Below the pieces are notes generated by a model. It had not been told where the DNA came from, did no database searches, and saw only the letters and a list, made by a program, of their open reading frames with translations. Shown here piece by piece: positions 1-7,696 of a stretch of 31,968 bases of DNA (its first letter is position 1; each line of letters begins with the position of its first letter). A program made the translations under genes and the position numbers. The stretch is from JAJKJG01 sp036386395 (GTDB taxonomy: Bacteria; Pseudomonadota; Alphaproteobacteria; Rhizobiales; Beijerinckiaceae): contig DASVVU010000298.1 in NCBI GenBank assembly GCA_036386395.1, positions 1-31,968 on the forward strand, given 5' to 3'.

Positions 1-1
1 C

Positions 2-2683
2 GCGGCGTTCTTCGGCGCGGCGGCGCCCGCCCATTTTGCGGTCGCGGGCGAGGCCGTGATGTACGCCGGCCCGGACGAGTGGAGCTTCCGCCGCTGTGTC
101 CTGCACTACGCGCATCTCGCGCTCGCGGCCGGCGGGGTCGACGGCTTCGTGATCGGCAGCGAGCTCGTGGGGCTCACCCGTGTGCGCTCCGCCTCCGGTG
201 TATATCCGGCCGTGACGCGGCTCTGCGCGCTCGCCGCCGACGTGCGCGCCGTGCTCGGCCCGGGCACGAAGATCGTCTATGCGGCGGACTGGACCGAGTA
301 CGGCGCGCACGTCCTCGGCGGCGGCGCGGAGGTGCGCTTTACCCTCGACCCGCTCTGGGCTCACCCTGCCATCGACGCGGTTGGGATCGACTTCTATCCG
401 CCGCTCAGCGACTGGCGCGACGGGCCGGACCACGCAGACCTCGCCGAAGCGCGCAGCGCCTACGATGTCGATTATCTCCGTGCCCGCGTGGCGAGTGGCG
501 AGGCCTTCAATTGGTACTACACCAGCGCCGCCGACCGGCAGGCGCAGACGCGCGCCGCGATCACCGATGGCGCCTACGGAAAGCCGTGGGTCTTCCGCGC
601 GAAGGACCTTGCGGGCTGGTGGTCGAACCCGCACGTCGAGCGCGTCGGCGGCGTCGAGACGACGGTGACGTCGTGGGTGCCCCAGGCCAAGCCGATCTGG
701 CTCACCGAGACCGGCGTGCCGGCCGTCGACAAGGGCGCGAACGGGCCTAACGTCTTCCCCGATCCGAAGTCGTCCGAGAACGTCGTGCCGCCGTTCTCCC
801 GCGGCACCCGCGACGACCTCATCCAGAGCCGCGCCCTCGAAGCGATTCTCTCGCGCTTCGATCCCGCGCTCCCTGGCCACCCGGCCGGCGCGAACCCGGT
901 CTCGCCTGTCTACGGCGGGCCGATGGTCGATCCGGCCCGCGTGTTCGTGTGGGCCTGGGACGCGCGGCCCTTTCCGGCCTTTCCGGATTTCGACACCGTC
1001 TGGGCCGATGCCGCGAACTGGCAGGCCGGCCATTGGATCACCGGCCGCCTCGAAGGCATGCCTGTGGACCGCTTCATCGCCGCGGTGCTCTCCGACTTCG
1101 GCCTGGAGCCGGCGGCGGAGCTCGCCGTCGACGGCTTCCTCGACGGCTACGTCGTCGACCGCCCGATGTCGGCCCGCGAGGCGCTGGAGCCGCTGGCGCG
1201 CCTCTTCGGCATCGACGCCGTCGCGCGCGCCGGCGACCTCGCCTTTCGGGGCCGGGGCCTACGCGCCGCGACGGCGCTCGCGGCCGACGACCTCGTGAAG
1301 CCGGACCGCAACCCGGCTCTGCGCCTCGTGCGGGCGCAGGAGACGGAGCTGCCGCGCCAGGTCGAGATCGGATTCACGGACGGCGAGGGGGACTATCGCC
1401 GCGCCGCCGTCGCGTCCCGCCGCCTCACTGGCGCAAGCCGGCGCGAGGCGCGGGCCGACGCCGCCGTCGTGACCCGCCGGGCCGAGGCGCAGCGCCTCGC
1501 CGACGCCTGGCTCCAGGACCTCTGGGCCGGGCGCGAGACGGCGGAGTTCGAGGTCGCCCGGCGCCACCTCGCCTTCGAGCCCGGCGACATGCTGCTCCTC
1601 CCGACGGACGCGGGACCGCGGCTGCACCGGGTGACGCGCATCGCCGACGGCCTCGCCCGCCGCGTCTCGACGCGCGCCGCCGAGCCCTCGGTCTACACGG
1701 CGCCGGCCGGGGAGGGGACGAGGCCGCCGCGCCGCCCGCCTCTGGTGGCCGGCGCCCCGGAGCCTATTCTCCTGGACCTGCCCGTCGCTCGCGGCGAGCC
1801 GACGGTCCTGCAATACCTCGCCGTCGCGGCCGATCCCTGGCCCGGCGCCGTCGCGGTGTGGCGGGGAGGGGAGGGGGGCTTCGTCTTCGACCGCACGGTC
1901 GACCTGCCGGCGGTCGCCGGGCGCACGCTGACGCTGCTGCCGACGGGCCCGCTCTGGCGCTGGGACACGACGACGGTCGTGGATGTCGCGCTCGCCCGCG
2001 GCGCCCTCCCCTCCGTCTCCGACGAGGAGGCGCTCGCAGGCGCAAACCTCTTCGCCGTGCGAGGAGGGGACAGCCGCTGGGAAATCCTTTGCGCCGCCCG
2101 CGCCGAGCTCGTCGCCGAGAAGACCTATCGCCTCTCGCGCCTCCTGCGCGGGCTTGCCGGCAGCGAGCCGGAGGCTGCCCGCACGCTGCCGGCGGGCGCC
2201 ACTGTCGTGCGCCTCGACGAGGCGGTGACGCCGCTCACCGACGCCCTCGCCGATCTCGGCGTCGCGCAACGCACCCGCATCGGCCCGGCCGACCGCGACC
2301 ATGCCGACCCGGCTTACGTCGAGATCGCCGCGACCGCGAACGGCGATGCCCTGCGCCCCCTCGCGCCGGTCCACGTGCGGGCGCGGCGCGAGGCCGACGG
2401 GGTGCACGTCACCTGGATCCGCCGCGCCCGCCGCGACGCGGATGCCTGGGAGCCGGTCGAGGTGCCGCTCGGCGAGGATAGCGAGCGCTACGAGGTCGAT
2501 ATCCTCAACGGCGCAGCCGTCGTCCGGACCATCGCCGTCGCGGTCCCGGAGGCGCTCTACGCCGCCGCCCAGGAACTCGCCGATTTCGGCGCGGCGCAGG
2601 CCACGCTCTCGCTGCGCGTCGCGCAGATGAGCGCCACGGTCGGGCGCGGGTTCGAGCGGGCCGTGATGGTGGCGGTCGTGTGA
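2..2683 (+). CDS. GTA/phage baseplate protein with TIM-barrel-like domain (5' partial)
   Basis: The reading frame is open from the first bases of the window, so the true start lies upstream; the ATG/GTG near 56 is internal (upstream codons read AAFFGAAAPAHFAV, typical of the family). The N-terminal third matches the glycoside-hydrolase-like TIM-barrel domain of GTA host-specificity proteins (Rcc01698/gp15 type): HYAHLALAAGGVDGFVIGSE, then PIWLTETGVPAVDKG and a GGPMVDPARVFVWAWDARPF block. The rest resembles phage tail/baseplate hub domains (VDRFIAAVLSDFGLEPA onward). In GTA particles this protein sits at the tail tip and is thought to touch recipient cell surface sugars. Family members are about 1,300 residues, so roughly 400 are missing upstream. 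A tail-fibre-like gene follows on the same strand, as expected at the 3' end of a GTA cluster. A prophage origin is the alternative. Confidence 0.88.
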   Translation, partial: AAFFGAAAPAHFAVAGEAVMYAGPDEWSFRRCVLHYAHLALAAGGVDGFVIGSELVGLTRVRSASGVYPAVTRLCALAADVRAVLGPGTKIVYAADWTEYGAHVLGGGAEVRFTLDPLWAHPAIDAVGIDFYPPLSDWRDGPDHADLAEARSAYDVDYLRARVASGEAFNWYYTSAADRQAQTRAAITDGAYGKPWVFRAKDLAGWWSNPHVERVGGVETTVTSWVPQAKPIWLTETGVPAVDKGANGPNVFPDPKSSENVVPPFSRGTRDDLIQSRALEAILSRFDPALPGHPAGANPVSPVYGGPMVDPARVFVWAWDARPFPAFPDFDTVWADAANWQAGHWITGRLEGMPVDRFIAAVLSDFGLEPAAELAVDGFLDGYVVDRPMSAREALEPLARLFGIDAVARAGDLAFRGRGLRAATALAADDLVKPDRNPALRLVRAQETELPRQVEIGFTDGEGDYRRAAVASRRLTGASRREARADAAVVTRRAEAQRLADAWLQDLWAGRETAEFEVARRHLAFEPGDMLLLPTDAGPRLHRVTRIADGLARRVSTRAAEPSVYTAPAGEGTRPPRRPPLVAGAPEPILLDLPVARGEPTVLQYLAVAADPWPGAVAVWRGGEGGFVFDRTVDLPAVAGRTLTLLPTGPLWRWDTTTVVDVALARGALPSVSDEEALAGANLFAVRGGDSRWEILCAARAELVAEKTYRLSRLLRGLAGSEPEAARTLPAGATVVRLDEAVTPLTDALADLGVAQRTRIGPADRDHADPAYVEIAATANGDALRPLAPVHVRARREADGVHVTWIRRARRDADAWEPVEVPLGEDSERYEVDILNGAAVVRTIAVAVPEALYAAAQELADFGAAQATLSLRVAQMSATVGRGFERAVMVAVV

Positions 2684-2687
2684 CGCC

Positions 2688-2812
2688 CACCTCTCCGGGA
2701 GGGAAAGGTCGAGTCGGCAAAGCCGACCGGTGAGGGGTTACGCCCTCTCCGTCGAGACCGTGATCCCTCACCCGCTCGCCTTCGGCGCGTCACCTCTCCT
2801 CCGGGAGAGGTG
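2688..2812. repeat. Palindromic intergenic repeat, copy A
   Basis: A roughly 125 bp element beginning CACCTCTCCGGGAGG and ending CCTCCGGGAGAGGTG, so its ends are inverted copies of each other. Inside are two further small palindromes: GTCGAG plus a CGG..AGCCG hairpin in the left half and CTCGCCTTCGGCG in the right half, joined by GTGAGGGG / CCCTCACC. It starts 4 bp after the stop of the upstream tail gene and ends 25 bp before the next start. The same arrangement recurs at 15076-15215, with a fragment at 18212-18230. It would fold into a long hairpin in RNA and may also act as a terminator or mRNA stabiliser (inference). Confidence 0.8.
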
Positions 2813-2837
2813 ACGCGCACATCCTGCGGAGTTTCCC

Positions 2838-4235
2838 ATGACCCTCACGCCCCACCTCTCCCTGCCGCTGATCGCAGCGGCGCAGGCGCAGAAGCATGTC
2901 ACGCACAACGAGGCGCTGTTCGCGATCGACGCGCTCATGCACTGCGCCGTCAAGGACAAGGACCTCGCCGCGCCGCCGGCCGCCCCCGCGGAGGGGGACC
3001 GCTACATCGTGGCGGCGGCACCGACCGGCGCCTGGGCCGGCAAGGCCGGGCAAATCGCGGCCCGGCAGGACGGCGTGTGGCGCTTCTATGCCCCCAAGAC
3101 CGGCTGGATCGCCTTCGTGGTCGACGAGATGCAGCTCTACCACTTCAACGGCGCGGCTTGGGCGCCCGGGGTGCTTGCGATCACGAACCTCCAGAACCTT
3201 TCGCTCCTCGGCCTCGGCACCGCGGCCGACGCCGCAAACCCGTTCAGCACGAAGCTCAACAATGCCCTCCATGCCGCCAAGACCGTGGCGGAAGGCGGCA
3301 CCGGCGACGTGCGGGTGAAGCTCAGCAAGGAGGCCGCCGCGAAGACCGCCTCCTGTCTCTTCCAGACCGCCTTCTCGGGCCGGGCCGAGATCGGCCTCGC
3401 CGGCGACGACAACTTCCGCGTCAAGACCTCCGCCAACGGCGCGGCCTGGACCGACGCTCTCGTGCTCGCGGCCGGGACGGGCGCCGCCACGTTTGCGGCC
3501 GGCGCCACCTTCGGCGGCTTCGTTGGGGTGAACGGCCCGGCCGACGGCTCAGGCGTCTTCGCCCTCAACGTCACGGGCCGTATCCAGGCGATGGGGCCGG
3601 TCGCCTGCATCACCGTCGTGAGCCGGGTCGGGGGCAAGCAGCACACGCTCTACGACCCGGACGGCAACGGCCTGCAGTTCGACATCCCCGGTTTCGGCAC
3701 CGCCTTCACGATGAAGACGGACGGGACGACCGCGTTCGGGAACTCCCCGATCCCTACCGCCGACAACGCCATCACCCTCGGCAGCGCCTCGAAGCGCTGG
3801 TCCCAGCTCTACGCCGGCACGACGACGATCAACACCTCGGACGCTGCCGAGAAGGCGAACTTCCGCCCGCCCGAAGAGGCCGTGCTGCTCGCGGCCCTCG
3901 ACACGGAGCAGGGGTTCTACCAGTGGGCCGAGGCGGTCGCGCGCAAGGGCGAGGAGAACGCCCGCTGGCACTTCGGGCCGACTGCGCAAGGCTTCGCCAG
4001 GGCCTGCCGGGCGCGCGGGGTCGATCCCGGAACGCTCGCCGCCTATTGCGAGGACCCGGTCCTCGCCCCGGCGCGGCGACGCACCGTCGACGGCGTCGAG
4101 GAGGAGGTCGAGACGCTGGAGCCGACCGGCGAGGTCCGCTACGGCCTGCGCCTCGACCAGTTCGACCGCCTCCTCCAGGAGGCGCGCTGGCGCGTCCTCA
4201 ACGGCACGCTCGCGCACGCGCCGCCGGACGCTTGA
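2838..4235 (+). CDS. DUF2793 tail-fibre-like protein with S74-like C-terminus
   Basis: The protein has 465 residues. Residues 1-115 form a DUF2793 domain: it opens LTPHLSLPLIAAAQAQKHVT, and contains AEGDRYIVAAAPTGAWAGKA and GVWRFYAPKTGWIAF. The middle is repetitive and beta-rich. The C-terminal 130 residues, from LGSASKRWSQLYAGT through TSDAAEK to NARWHFGPTAQGFARA, resemble the intramolecular chaperone/peptidase S74 domain of phage tail fibres and endosialidases. Ser334-Asp335 and Lys339 have the spacing of the Ser-Lys dyad known in that family, so self-cleavage is possible. From memory, a DUF2793 protein (rcc00171) is a GTA tail fibre in Rhodobacter capsulatus. Position after the baseplate gene supports a receptor-binding fibre. 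It starts at ATG 2838, just after the palindromic repeat. Confidence 0.82.
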   Translation: MTLTPHLSLPLIAAAQAQKHVTHNEALFAIDALMHCAVKDKDLAAPPAAPAEGDRYIVAAAPTGAWAGKAGQIAARQDGVWRFYAPKTGWIAFVVDEMQLYHFNGAAWAPGVLAITNLQNLSLLGLGTAADAANPFSTKLNNALHAAKTVAEGGTGDVRVKLSKEAAAKTASCLFQTAFSGRAEIGLAGDDNFRVKTSANGAAWTDALVLAAGTGAATFAAGATFGGFVGVNGPADGSGVFALNVTGRIQAMGPVACITVVSRVGGKQHTLYDPDGNGLQFDIPGFGTAFTMKTDGTTAFGNSPIPTADNAITLGSASKRWSQLYAGTTTINTSDAAEKANFRPPEEAVLLAALDTEQGFYQWAEAVARKGEENARWHFGPTAQGFARACRARGVDPGTLAAYCEDPVLAPARRRTVDGVEEEVETLEPTGEVRYGLRLDQFDRLLQEARWRVLNGTLAHAPPDA

Positions 4236-4261
4236 CCACCTTGCAGACCCTCACTTCGGAC

Positions 4262-4282
4262 GCCGCCGCAAGGCGGCTTTTT
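4262..4282 (+). terminator. Rho-independent terminator after the tail-fibre gene
   Basis: A perfect 6-bp GC stem (GCCGCC/GGCGGC) closed by a GCAA tetraloop and followed directly by five T residues. It lies 26 bp past the stop of the DUF2793 gene and ends about 40 bp before the next small gene, so it probably ends the tail transcript or lowers readthrough into the holin-like gene. Confidence 0.8.
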
Positions 4283-4321
4283 CATGCCCAGCCCGTTCAA
4301 CCCCAGCCCGAAGGAGGCACC

Positions 4322-4531
4322 ATGAACGACGTCAAGTCCATCTTCGCCAGCCGCACCGTGTGGGCCAACATCGTCGGCCTCGCCGCGGTCGGCCTCTCGC
4401 TCGCCGGCATCGACGTCGGTGCCGACGACGCGAACCGCTTGGCGGAAGCGGCCGCCCAGATCGTCGCCGCCGCAAGCTTCATCGGCTCGACCGTGTTCCG
4501 CATCGCGGCGAGCCACAGGCTCGCCGGATAG
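4322..4531 (+). CDS. Small holin-like membrane protein
   Basis: The protein has 69 residues: a short N-terminus with SRTVWANIVG, a hydrophobic stretch at about residues 13-30 (NIVGLAAVGLSLAGIDV), a DD-containing turn, and a second amphipathic or hydrophobic helix ending FRIAASHRLAG. This pattern (SKTIWxN..., one or two helices, then VFRxxT/S..) is common to small phage- or GTA-linked membrane proteins placed after tail fibre genes. A good ribosome-binding site, AAGGAGG, lies 7 nt before ATG 4322. A role in lysis or release is inferred only from size, topology and position; no family name can be assigned with certainty. Confidence 0.6.
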   Translation: MNDVKSIFASRTVWANIVGLAAVGLSLAGIDVGADDANRLAEAAAQIVAAASFIGSTVFRIAASHRLAG

Positions 4532-4548
4532 CAGCCGGAACCGCCCGC

Positions 4549-4573
4549 GTTCAGGCGGCATTCAGTCCCTGAA
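4549..4573 (+). promoter_or_regulatory. Candidate response-regulator binding site upstream of PepSY operon
   Basis: GTTCAG (4549-4554) and ATTCAG (4560-4565) form a direct repeat spaced 11 bp start to start, the spacing at which OmpR/PhoP-family dimers bind one face of DNA. The second half-site is also the left arm of an inverted repeat TTCAG-TCC-CTGAA (4561-4573). The site is 16-40 bp before the start of the PepSY gene that opens the operon with an OmpR-family regulator, which suggests autoregulation. No clear -35/-10 pair was recognised around it. Confidence 0.45.
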
Positions 4574-4588
4574 AGGCAGCGTCCCGGC

Positions 4589-4900
4589 ATGCGTTCGTTG
4601 TGGATCGGAGCGGCCCTCCTCGGGTGGCTCGGCGTCGCGCACGCCGATGTCCGTTCGGGGATGCTCGACTGCCTCGAGCCCGGCGAGATGCGGGAGACGG
4701 TCGCCGACAAGAAGGTCGTGGCGCCGGCCATCGCCGTCGCCGCGGCCCGCCGCACGGTCCCGGGCGGCGAGATCGTCCGGGCGAACCTGTGCCGGGTCGA
4801 AAGCCATCTCCTCTACATCATCATGGCCCTTCGCCGGGACGGCCGCTTCGTGTACGTCACGATCGACGCCGTCTCCGGCAAGGTCCGCACCGTTCAATAG
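4589..4900 (+). CDS. Small secreted PepSY-like protein
   Basis: The protein has 103 residues. It has an N-terminal signal peptide (MRSLWIGAALLGWLGVAHA, cleavage likely before DVRSG), so the mature protein of about 84 residues should be periplasmic. The mature part has alternating hydrophobic pattern ending VYVTIDAVSGKVRTVQ, which fits the strand-turn-strand end of a PepSY domain (typically 'vyvDa.tGkv'). Two cysteines (in LDCLEPGE and RANLCRVE) could form a disulfide. It is followed after 12 nt by a response regulator and then a sensor kinase; the PepSY-regulator-kinase trio is a recurring alphaproteobacterial arrangement, where the PepSY protein is thought to modulate the kinase sensor domain (inference). 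Confidence 0.65.
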   Translation: MRSLWIGAALLGWLGVAHADVRSGMLDCLEPGEMRETVADKKVVAPAIAVAAARRTVPGGEIVRANLCRVESHLLYIIMALRRDGRFVYVTIDAVSGKVRTVQ

Positions 4901-4912
4901 GGATTCGCAAGC

Positions 4913-5581
4913 GTGCGTCTGCTCGTCGTCGAGGACGACAAGAACCTCAACCGCCAGATCGTCTCGGCCCTCGAGAACGCGGGCTACGCCGTCGACAAGG
5001 CCTTCGACGGCGAGGACGGCGGCTTCCTCGGCGAGACCGAGCCCTACGACGCCATCATCCTCGACCTCGGCTTGCCCAAGGTCGACGGGGTGTCGGTCCT
5101 CAACGCCTGGCGCCGCGCCGGCGTGAAGGCGCCGGTCATCATCCTGACCGCCCGCGACCGCTGGAGCGACAAGGTCTCAGGGTTCGATGCAGGCGCCGAC
5201 GACTACGTCACGAAGCCCTTCCACATGGAGGAGCTCTTGGCCCGCATCCGCGCGCTGCTCCGGCGCGCCACGGGCCATGCCTCGAGCGAGATCGTCTGCG
5301 GGCCGGTCCGTCTCGACACCCGCTCGGGCCGCGTTGCTGTCGACGGCAGCCCGGTCAAGCTCACCTCGCACGAGTACCGGCTCCTGTCCTACCTCATGCA
5401 CCATGCCGGCCGCATCGTATCGCGCGCCGAATTGACCGAGCACCTCTACGACCAGGACTTCGACCGCGACTCGAACACCATTGAGGTCTTCGTCGGGCGC
5501 CTGCGCAAGAAGCTCGGCGTGGAGCTCATCCAGACGGTGAGAGGCCTCGGCTATCTCATCGAGCCGGCCGCGAAGGCTTAG
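4913..5581 (+). CDS. OmpR/PhoP-family response regulator
   Basis: The protein has 222 residues and a GTG start 12 nt after the PepSY stop. The receiver domain (1-115) carries the acidic pair Asp8/Asp9 (VVEDDKNL), phospho-acceptor Asp51 in AIILDLGLPKVDGV, the conserved Thr in IILTARD and the Lys in DDYVTKPFH. The C-terminal winged helix (about 125-220) has the usual features VKLTSHEYRLLSYLMHHAGR, SNTIEVFVGRLRKKL and a final IQTVRGLGYLIEP hairpin. It probably works with the kinase starting 5 nt downstream and may bind the repeat upstream of the operon at 4549-4573. The inputs and regulon cannot be read from sequence; PhoP-like regulation by cations or envelope stress is one possibility. Confidence 0.93.
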   Translation: MRLLVVEDDKNLNRQIVSALENAGYAVDKAFDGEDGGFLGETEPYDAIILDLGLPKVDGVSVLNAWRRAGVKAPVIILTARDRWSDKVSGFDAGADDYVTKPFHMEELLARIRALLRRATGHASSEIVCGPVRLDTRSGRVAVDGSPVKLTSHEYRLLSYLMHHAGRIVSRAELTEHLYDQDFDRDSNTIEVFVGRLRKKLGVELIQTVRGLGYLIEPAAKA

Positions 5582-5586
5582 AAGCC

Positions 5587-6975
5587 GTGGCCCCGGCGCG
5601 GGTGCTGGCAGGCCGGTCGATCGCGGTCCGGCTTGCGGCCTCGGCGCTGTTCTGGAGCTTCCTGATCCTCCTCGTCGCCGGGCTGATCCTCCAGGCCCTC
5701 TACCGCGAGACGACCGAGCGCGCCTTCGACGCCCGCCTCCTCGTCTATGCCACCGACCTCGCCTCGGACCTCGTCACGCAGGGCAACCCGGACCAGCGCG
5801 AGCTTGGCACTCTCGGCGATCCGCGCTTCGACCTGCCGCTCTCCGGCTGGTACTGGCAGGTCGGCCAGCCGGATGCGCCCCCGCGCGACATCCGCTCGTC
5901 CCGCTCCCTTTTCGGGGCGCAGCTTCCCGGCCTCGTGGCGCCGGGGGATTCAAGTCGCTTCGGCGAGATCCGCAAGGCTTATCGCCAGGGTCCCGAGGAT
6001 CGGATGCTGCGCATCGTCGAGCGCGACATCGACCTCGGCGAGGACGGGCGCTATGTCGTGCGCGTCGCCGGACCCGCCGACGAGATCGAGACGGAGGTCC
6101 GCCGCTTCATCGTCTCGCTCACCGTCACCTTCGGCCTCCTCGGCATCGCGCTCGGGGCGACGACGCTGCTCCAGATCCGCTTCGGCCTCGGGCCGCTCAC
6201 GAAGCTGCGCAACGCGTTGAGCGCGGTCCGCCGCGGCGAGGCCGAGCGCATCCCGGGCGAGTACCCGCGCGACATCGCGCCGCTCGCGCAGGAGCTGAAC
6301 CTCCTCCTCGACACGAACCGCGAGATCCTCGACCGGGCGCGCACGCAGGTCGGCAACCTCGCCCATGCCCTCAAGACGCCGCTCAGCGTCATCGTCAACG
6401 AGGTCGGGACCGCCCCCGACGAGGTCGCGGCGCGGGTGCGCGAGCAGGCGCGCCTCATGCACGACCAAGTGAGCTACCACCTCGACCGCGCCCGCGCCGC
6501 GGCGCTCGCCGGGGCGCTCGGCACCGTCACCGAGGTCGAGCCGGTGGTCGCCGGCCTCGTGCGCACCTTCGAGAAGATCTACAAGGACCGCAGCATCGCG
6601 ATCGCGGCCGCGATCCCGGCGGAAGCGCGCTTCCGCGGCGAGCGGCAGGATCTCGAGGAGATGATCGGCAACCTCGTCGACAACGCCTGCAAATGGGCGG
6701 CGACCCGCGTCGAGGTCTCGGCCGAGACGGCGAGCGAGGGCGGCCGCGCATGGCTGCGCGTCCTCATCGACGACGACGGGCCGGGGCTCCCGGACGAGGC
6801 CCGCGCCGACGTGCTCCGGCGCGGCCGGCGCCTCGACGAGACGAAGCCCGGCTCCGGCCTCGGCCTCTCGATCGTCGGCGACCTCGCCGCCCTCTACCGC
6901 GGTACCCTCGCGCTTAACCGCTCGTCCCTCGGGGGATTGCGGGCCGTGCTGGAGCTGCCGGGGGATGCGGGGTGA
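5587..6975 (+). CDS. Sensor histidine kinase (PhoQ-like)
   Basis: The protein has 462 residues and a GTG start 5 nt after the regulator stop, so it is translationally linked. Layout: cytoplasmic N-tail, transmembrane helix 1 (about 14-37), a periplasmic sensor of about 135 residues with WYWQVGQ and RYVVRVAGP, transmembrane helix 2 (about 175-198), a HAMP linker, a dimerisation/phospho-acceptor helix with His260 in NLAHALKTPLSV, then the ATP-binding domain with N-box IGNLVDNACKW (about 360-370), DDDGPGLP and GSGLGLSIVGDLA. The NLAHxLKTPL H-box and the periplasmic fold resemble PhoQ-type kinases. The acidic stretch RDIDLGEDG may be relevant to cation sensing, but this is speculation. Confidence 0.92.
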   Translation: MAPARVLAGRSIAVRLAASALFWSFLILLVAGLILQALYRETTERAFDARLLVYATDLASDLVTQGNPDQRELGTLGDPRFDLPLSGWYWQVGQPDAPPRDIRSSRSLFGAQLPGLVAPGDSSRFGEIRKAYRQGPEDRMLRIVERDIDLGEDGRYVVRVAGPADEIETEVRRFIVSLTVTFGLLGIALGATTLLQIRFGLGPLTKLRNALSAVRRGEAERIPGEYPRDIAPLAQELNLLLDTNREILDRARTQVGNLAHALKTPLSVIVNEVGTAPDEVAARVREQARLMHDQVSYHLDRARAAALAGALGTVTEVEPVVAGLVRTFEKIYKDRSIAIAAAIPAEARFRGERQDLEEMIGNLVDNACKWAATRVEVSAETASEGGRAWLRVLIDDDGPGLPDEARADVLRRGRRLDETKPGSGLGLSIVGDLAALYRGTLALNRSSLGGLRAVLELPGDAG

Positions 6976-6991
6976 GGGGATTGCTCTACGC

Positions 6992-7020
6992 TTGACAGGT
7001 CATCTCGACCCGGCATTGCT
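6992..7020 (+). promoter_or_regulatory. Possible promoter for hicBA
   Basis: A perfect TTGACA at 6992-6997 is followed after 17 bp by ATTGCT (7015-7020), which is a poor -10. The predicted start would be about 35 bp before hicB. A TTGACA match with weak -10 is common for alphaproteobacterial housekeeping promoters, but the call is tentative. Confidence 0.35.
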
Positions 7021-7059
7021 TTCCGATGAAGGCCATCACGAGCGGCCCGTGAGGGGTAA

Positions 7060-7386
7060 ATGATCGGCAAACCGATGACGCGCGGCTCCTTGCTCTGCTA
7101 CGCCCATGGACGTGACGGACAGTGGCAGGGCATCTGCCTCGATCTCGACATTGCCGTCCAGGGCCGCTCCTTCGAGGACGTGAAGGGCCAGCTCGAAGGT
7201 GCGATCCGGGCCTACGCCGAAAGCGCCGTCCAGGAAGAGCCCGAGACCAGGGATAGGCTGCTTCGCCGCCGCGCGCCGCTTTCCGTCAGGCTGAAAGCCC
7301 TGGCCGGCTTCGTGGTCGCCGTGATCCGGCATAGGAGCGACGATCGCGAATCCCGTGCCGGATTCACTGTTCCTTGCCCCGCCTGA
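7060..7386 (+). CDS. hicB: HicB-family antitoxin
   Basis: The protein has 108 residues; ATG 7060 is preceded by GAGGGG. The N-terminal 50 residues have the HicB partial RNase-H-like pattern: WQGICLDLDIAVQGRSFEDV (strand with conserved 'hCLDLDI...g.s.eEA') followed by an amphipathic helix QLEGAIRAYAESA. The C-terminal half is basic, then hydrophobic (LAGFVVAVIRH), and shows no clear ribbon-helix-helix or HTH, so DNA binding is not evident. It precedes and overlaps the hicA toxin by 32 bp, giving the antitoxin-first order. HicB normally binds and blocks HicA and can repress its own promoter. Confidence 0.72.
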   Translation: MIGKPMTRGSLLCYAHGRDGQWQGICLDLDIAVQGRSFEDVKGQLEGAIRAYAESAVQEEPETRDRLLRRRAPLSVRLKALAGFVVAVIRHRSDDRESRAGFTVPCPA

Positions 7387-7603
7387 AGTGCACCTTCCGG
7401 GATTCATGGCGATCATCGAGGCGCACGGGTTCATCCTGCACAGGCACGACGGCAGCAGCCATCGTCAATACCGAGGCATAGTTCAAGGCGAGGTCAGATA
7501 CGTCACCGTGGCCTATCACAGCGCGGGTGACGAAATTCTGCCGGATACGCTCTCTTCGATGATCCGCCAGTCGGGATTGAGCAAGAAACTGTTCCGCAAA
7601 TAG
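7355..7603 (+). CDS. hicA: HicA-family mRNA interferase toxin
   Basis: The protein has 82 residues. It shows the HicA dsRNA-binding-like fold: helix FMAIIEAHGFILHR, then the loop DGSSHRQYR carrying the catalytic His36 (family motif 'GSH..y'), a strand RYVTVAYH, and the C-terminal ILPDTLSSMIRQSGLSKKLF helix that matches 'L..gTLrsIlrqaGls..ef'. HicA cleaves mRNA and halts translation when HicB is lost. The best start is GTG 7355, inside hicB in another frame; an internal ATG at 7406 would give a shorter protein that begins right at the first helix. GSSH in place of GSH is a one-residue insertion worth noting. No T-tract terminator follows, only a weak 6-bp hairpin at 7603-7622. Confidence 0.8.
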   Translation: MPDSLFLAPPEVHLPGFMAIIEAHGFILHRHDGSSHRQYRGIVQGEVRYVTVAYHSAGDEILPDTLSSMIRQSGLSKKLFRK

Positions 7604-7696
7604 CCGTCGCGTGCGGGACGGCACGACTATAGGTGAGTCTTGTCCCGTAAGCTGACCTCCTGAACCGGACCCGCATCAGGTGCCGTGGAGGGAGCG

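Noticed and set aside
949..2481. Long Arg/Pro/Gly-rich frame inside the GTA tail gene
   Set aside because: GC-rich shadow frame; composition dominated by Arg, Ala, Gly and Pro with no domain, and the real frame has clear family motifs.
7603..7622. Hairpin after hicA as an intrinsic terminator
   Set aside because: GCCGTC/GACGGC stem is only 6 bp with an 8-nt loop and has no T-tract, so not listed as a terminator.
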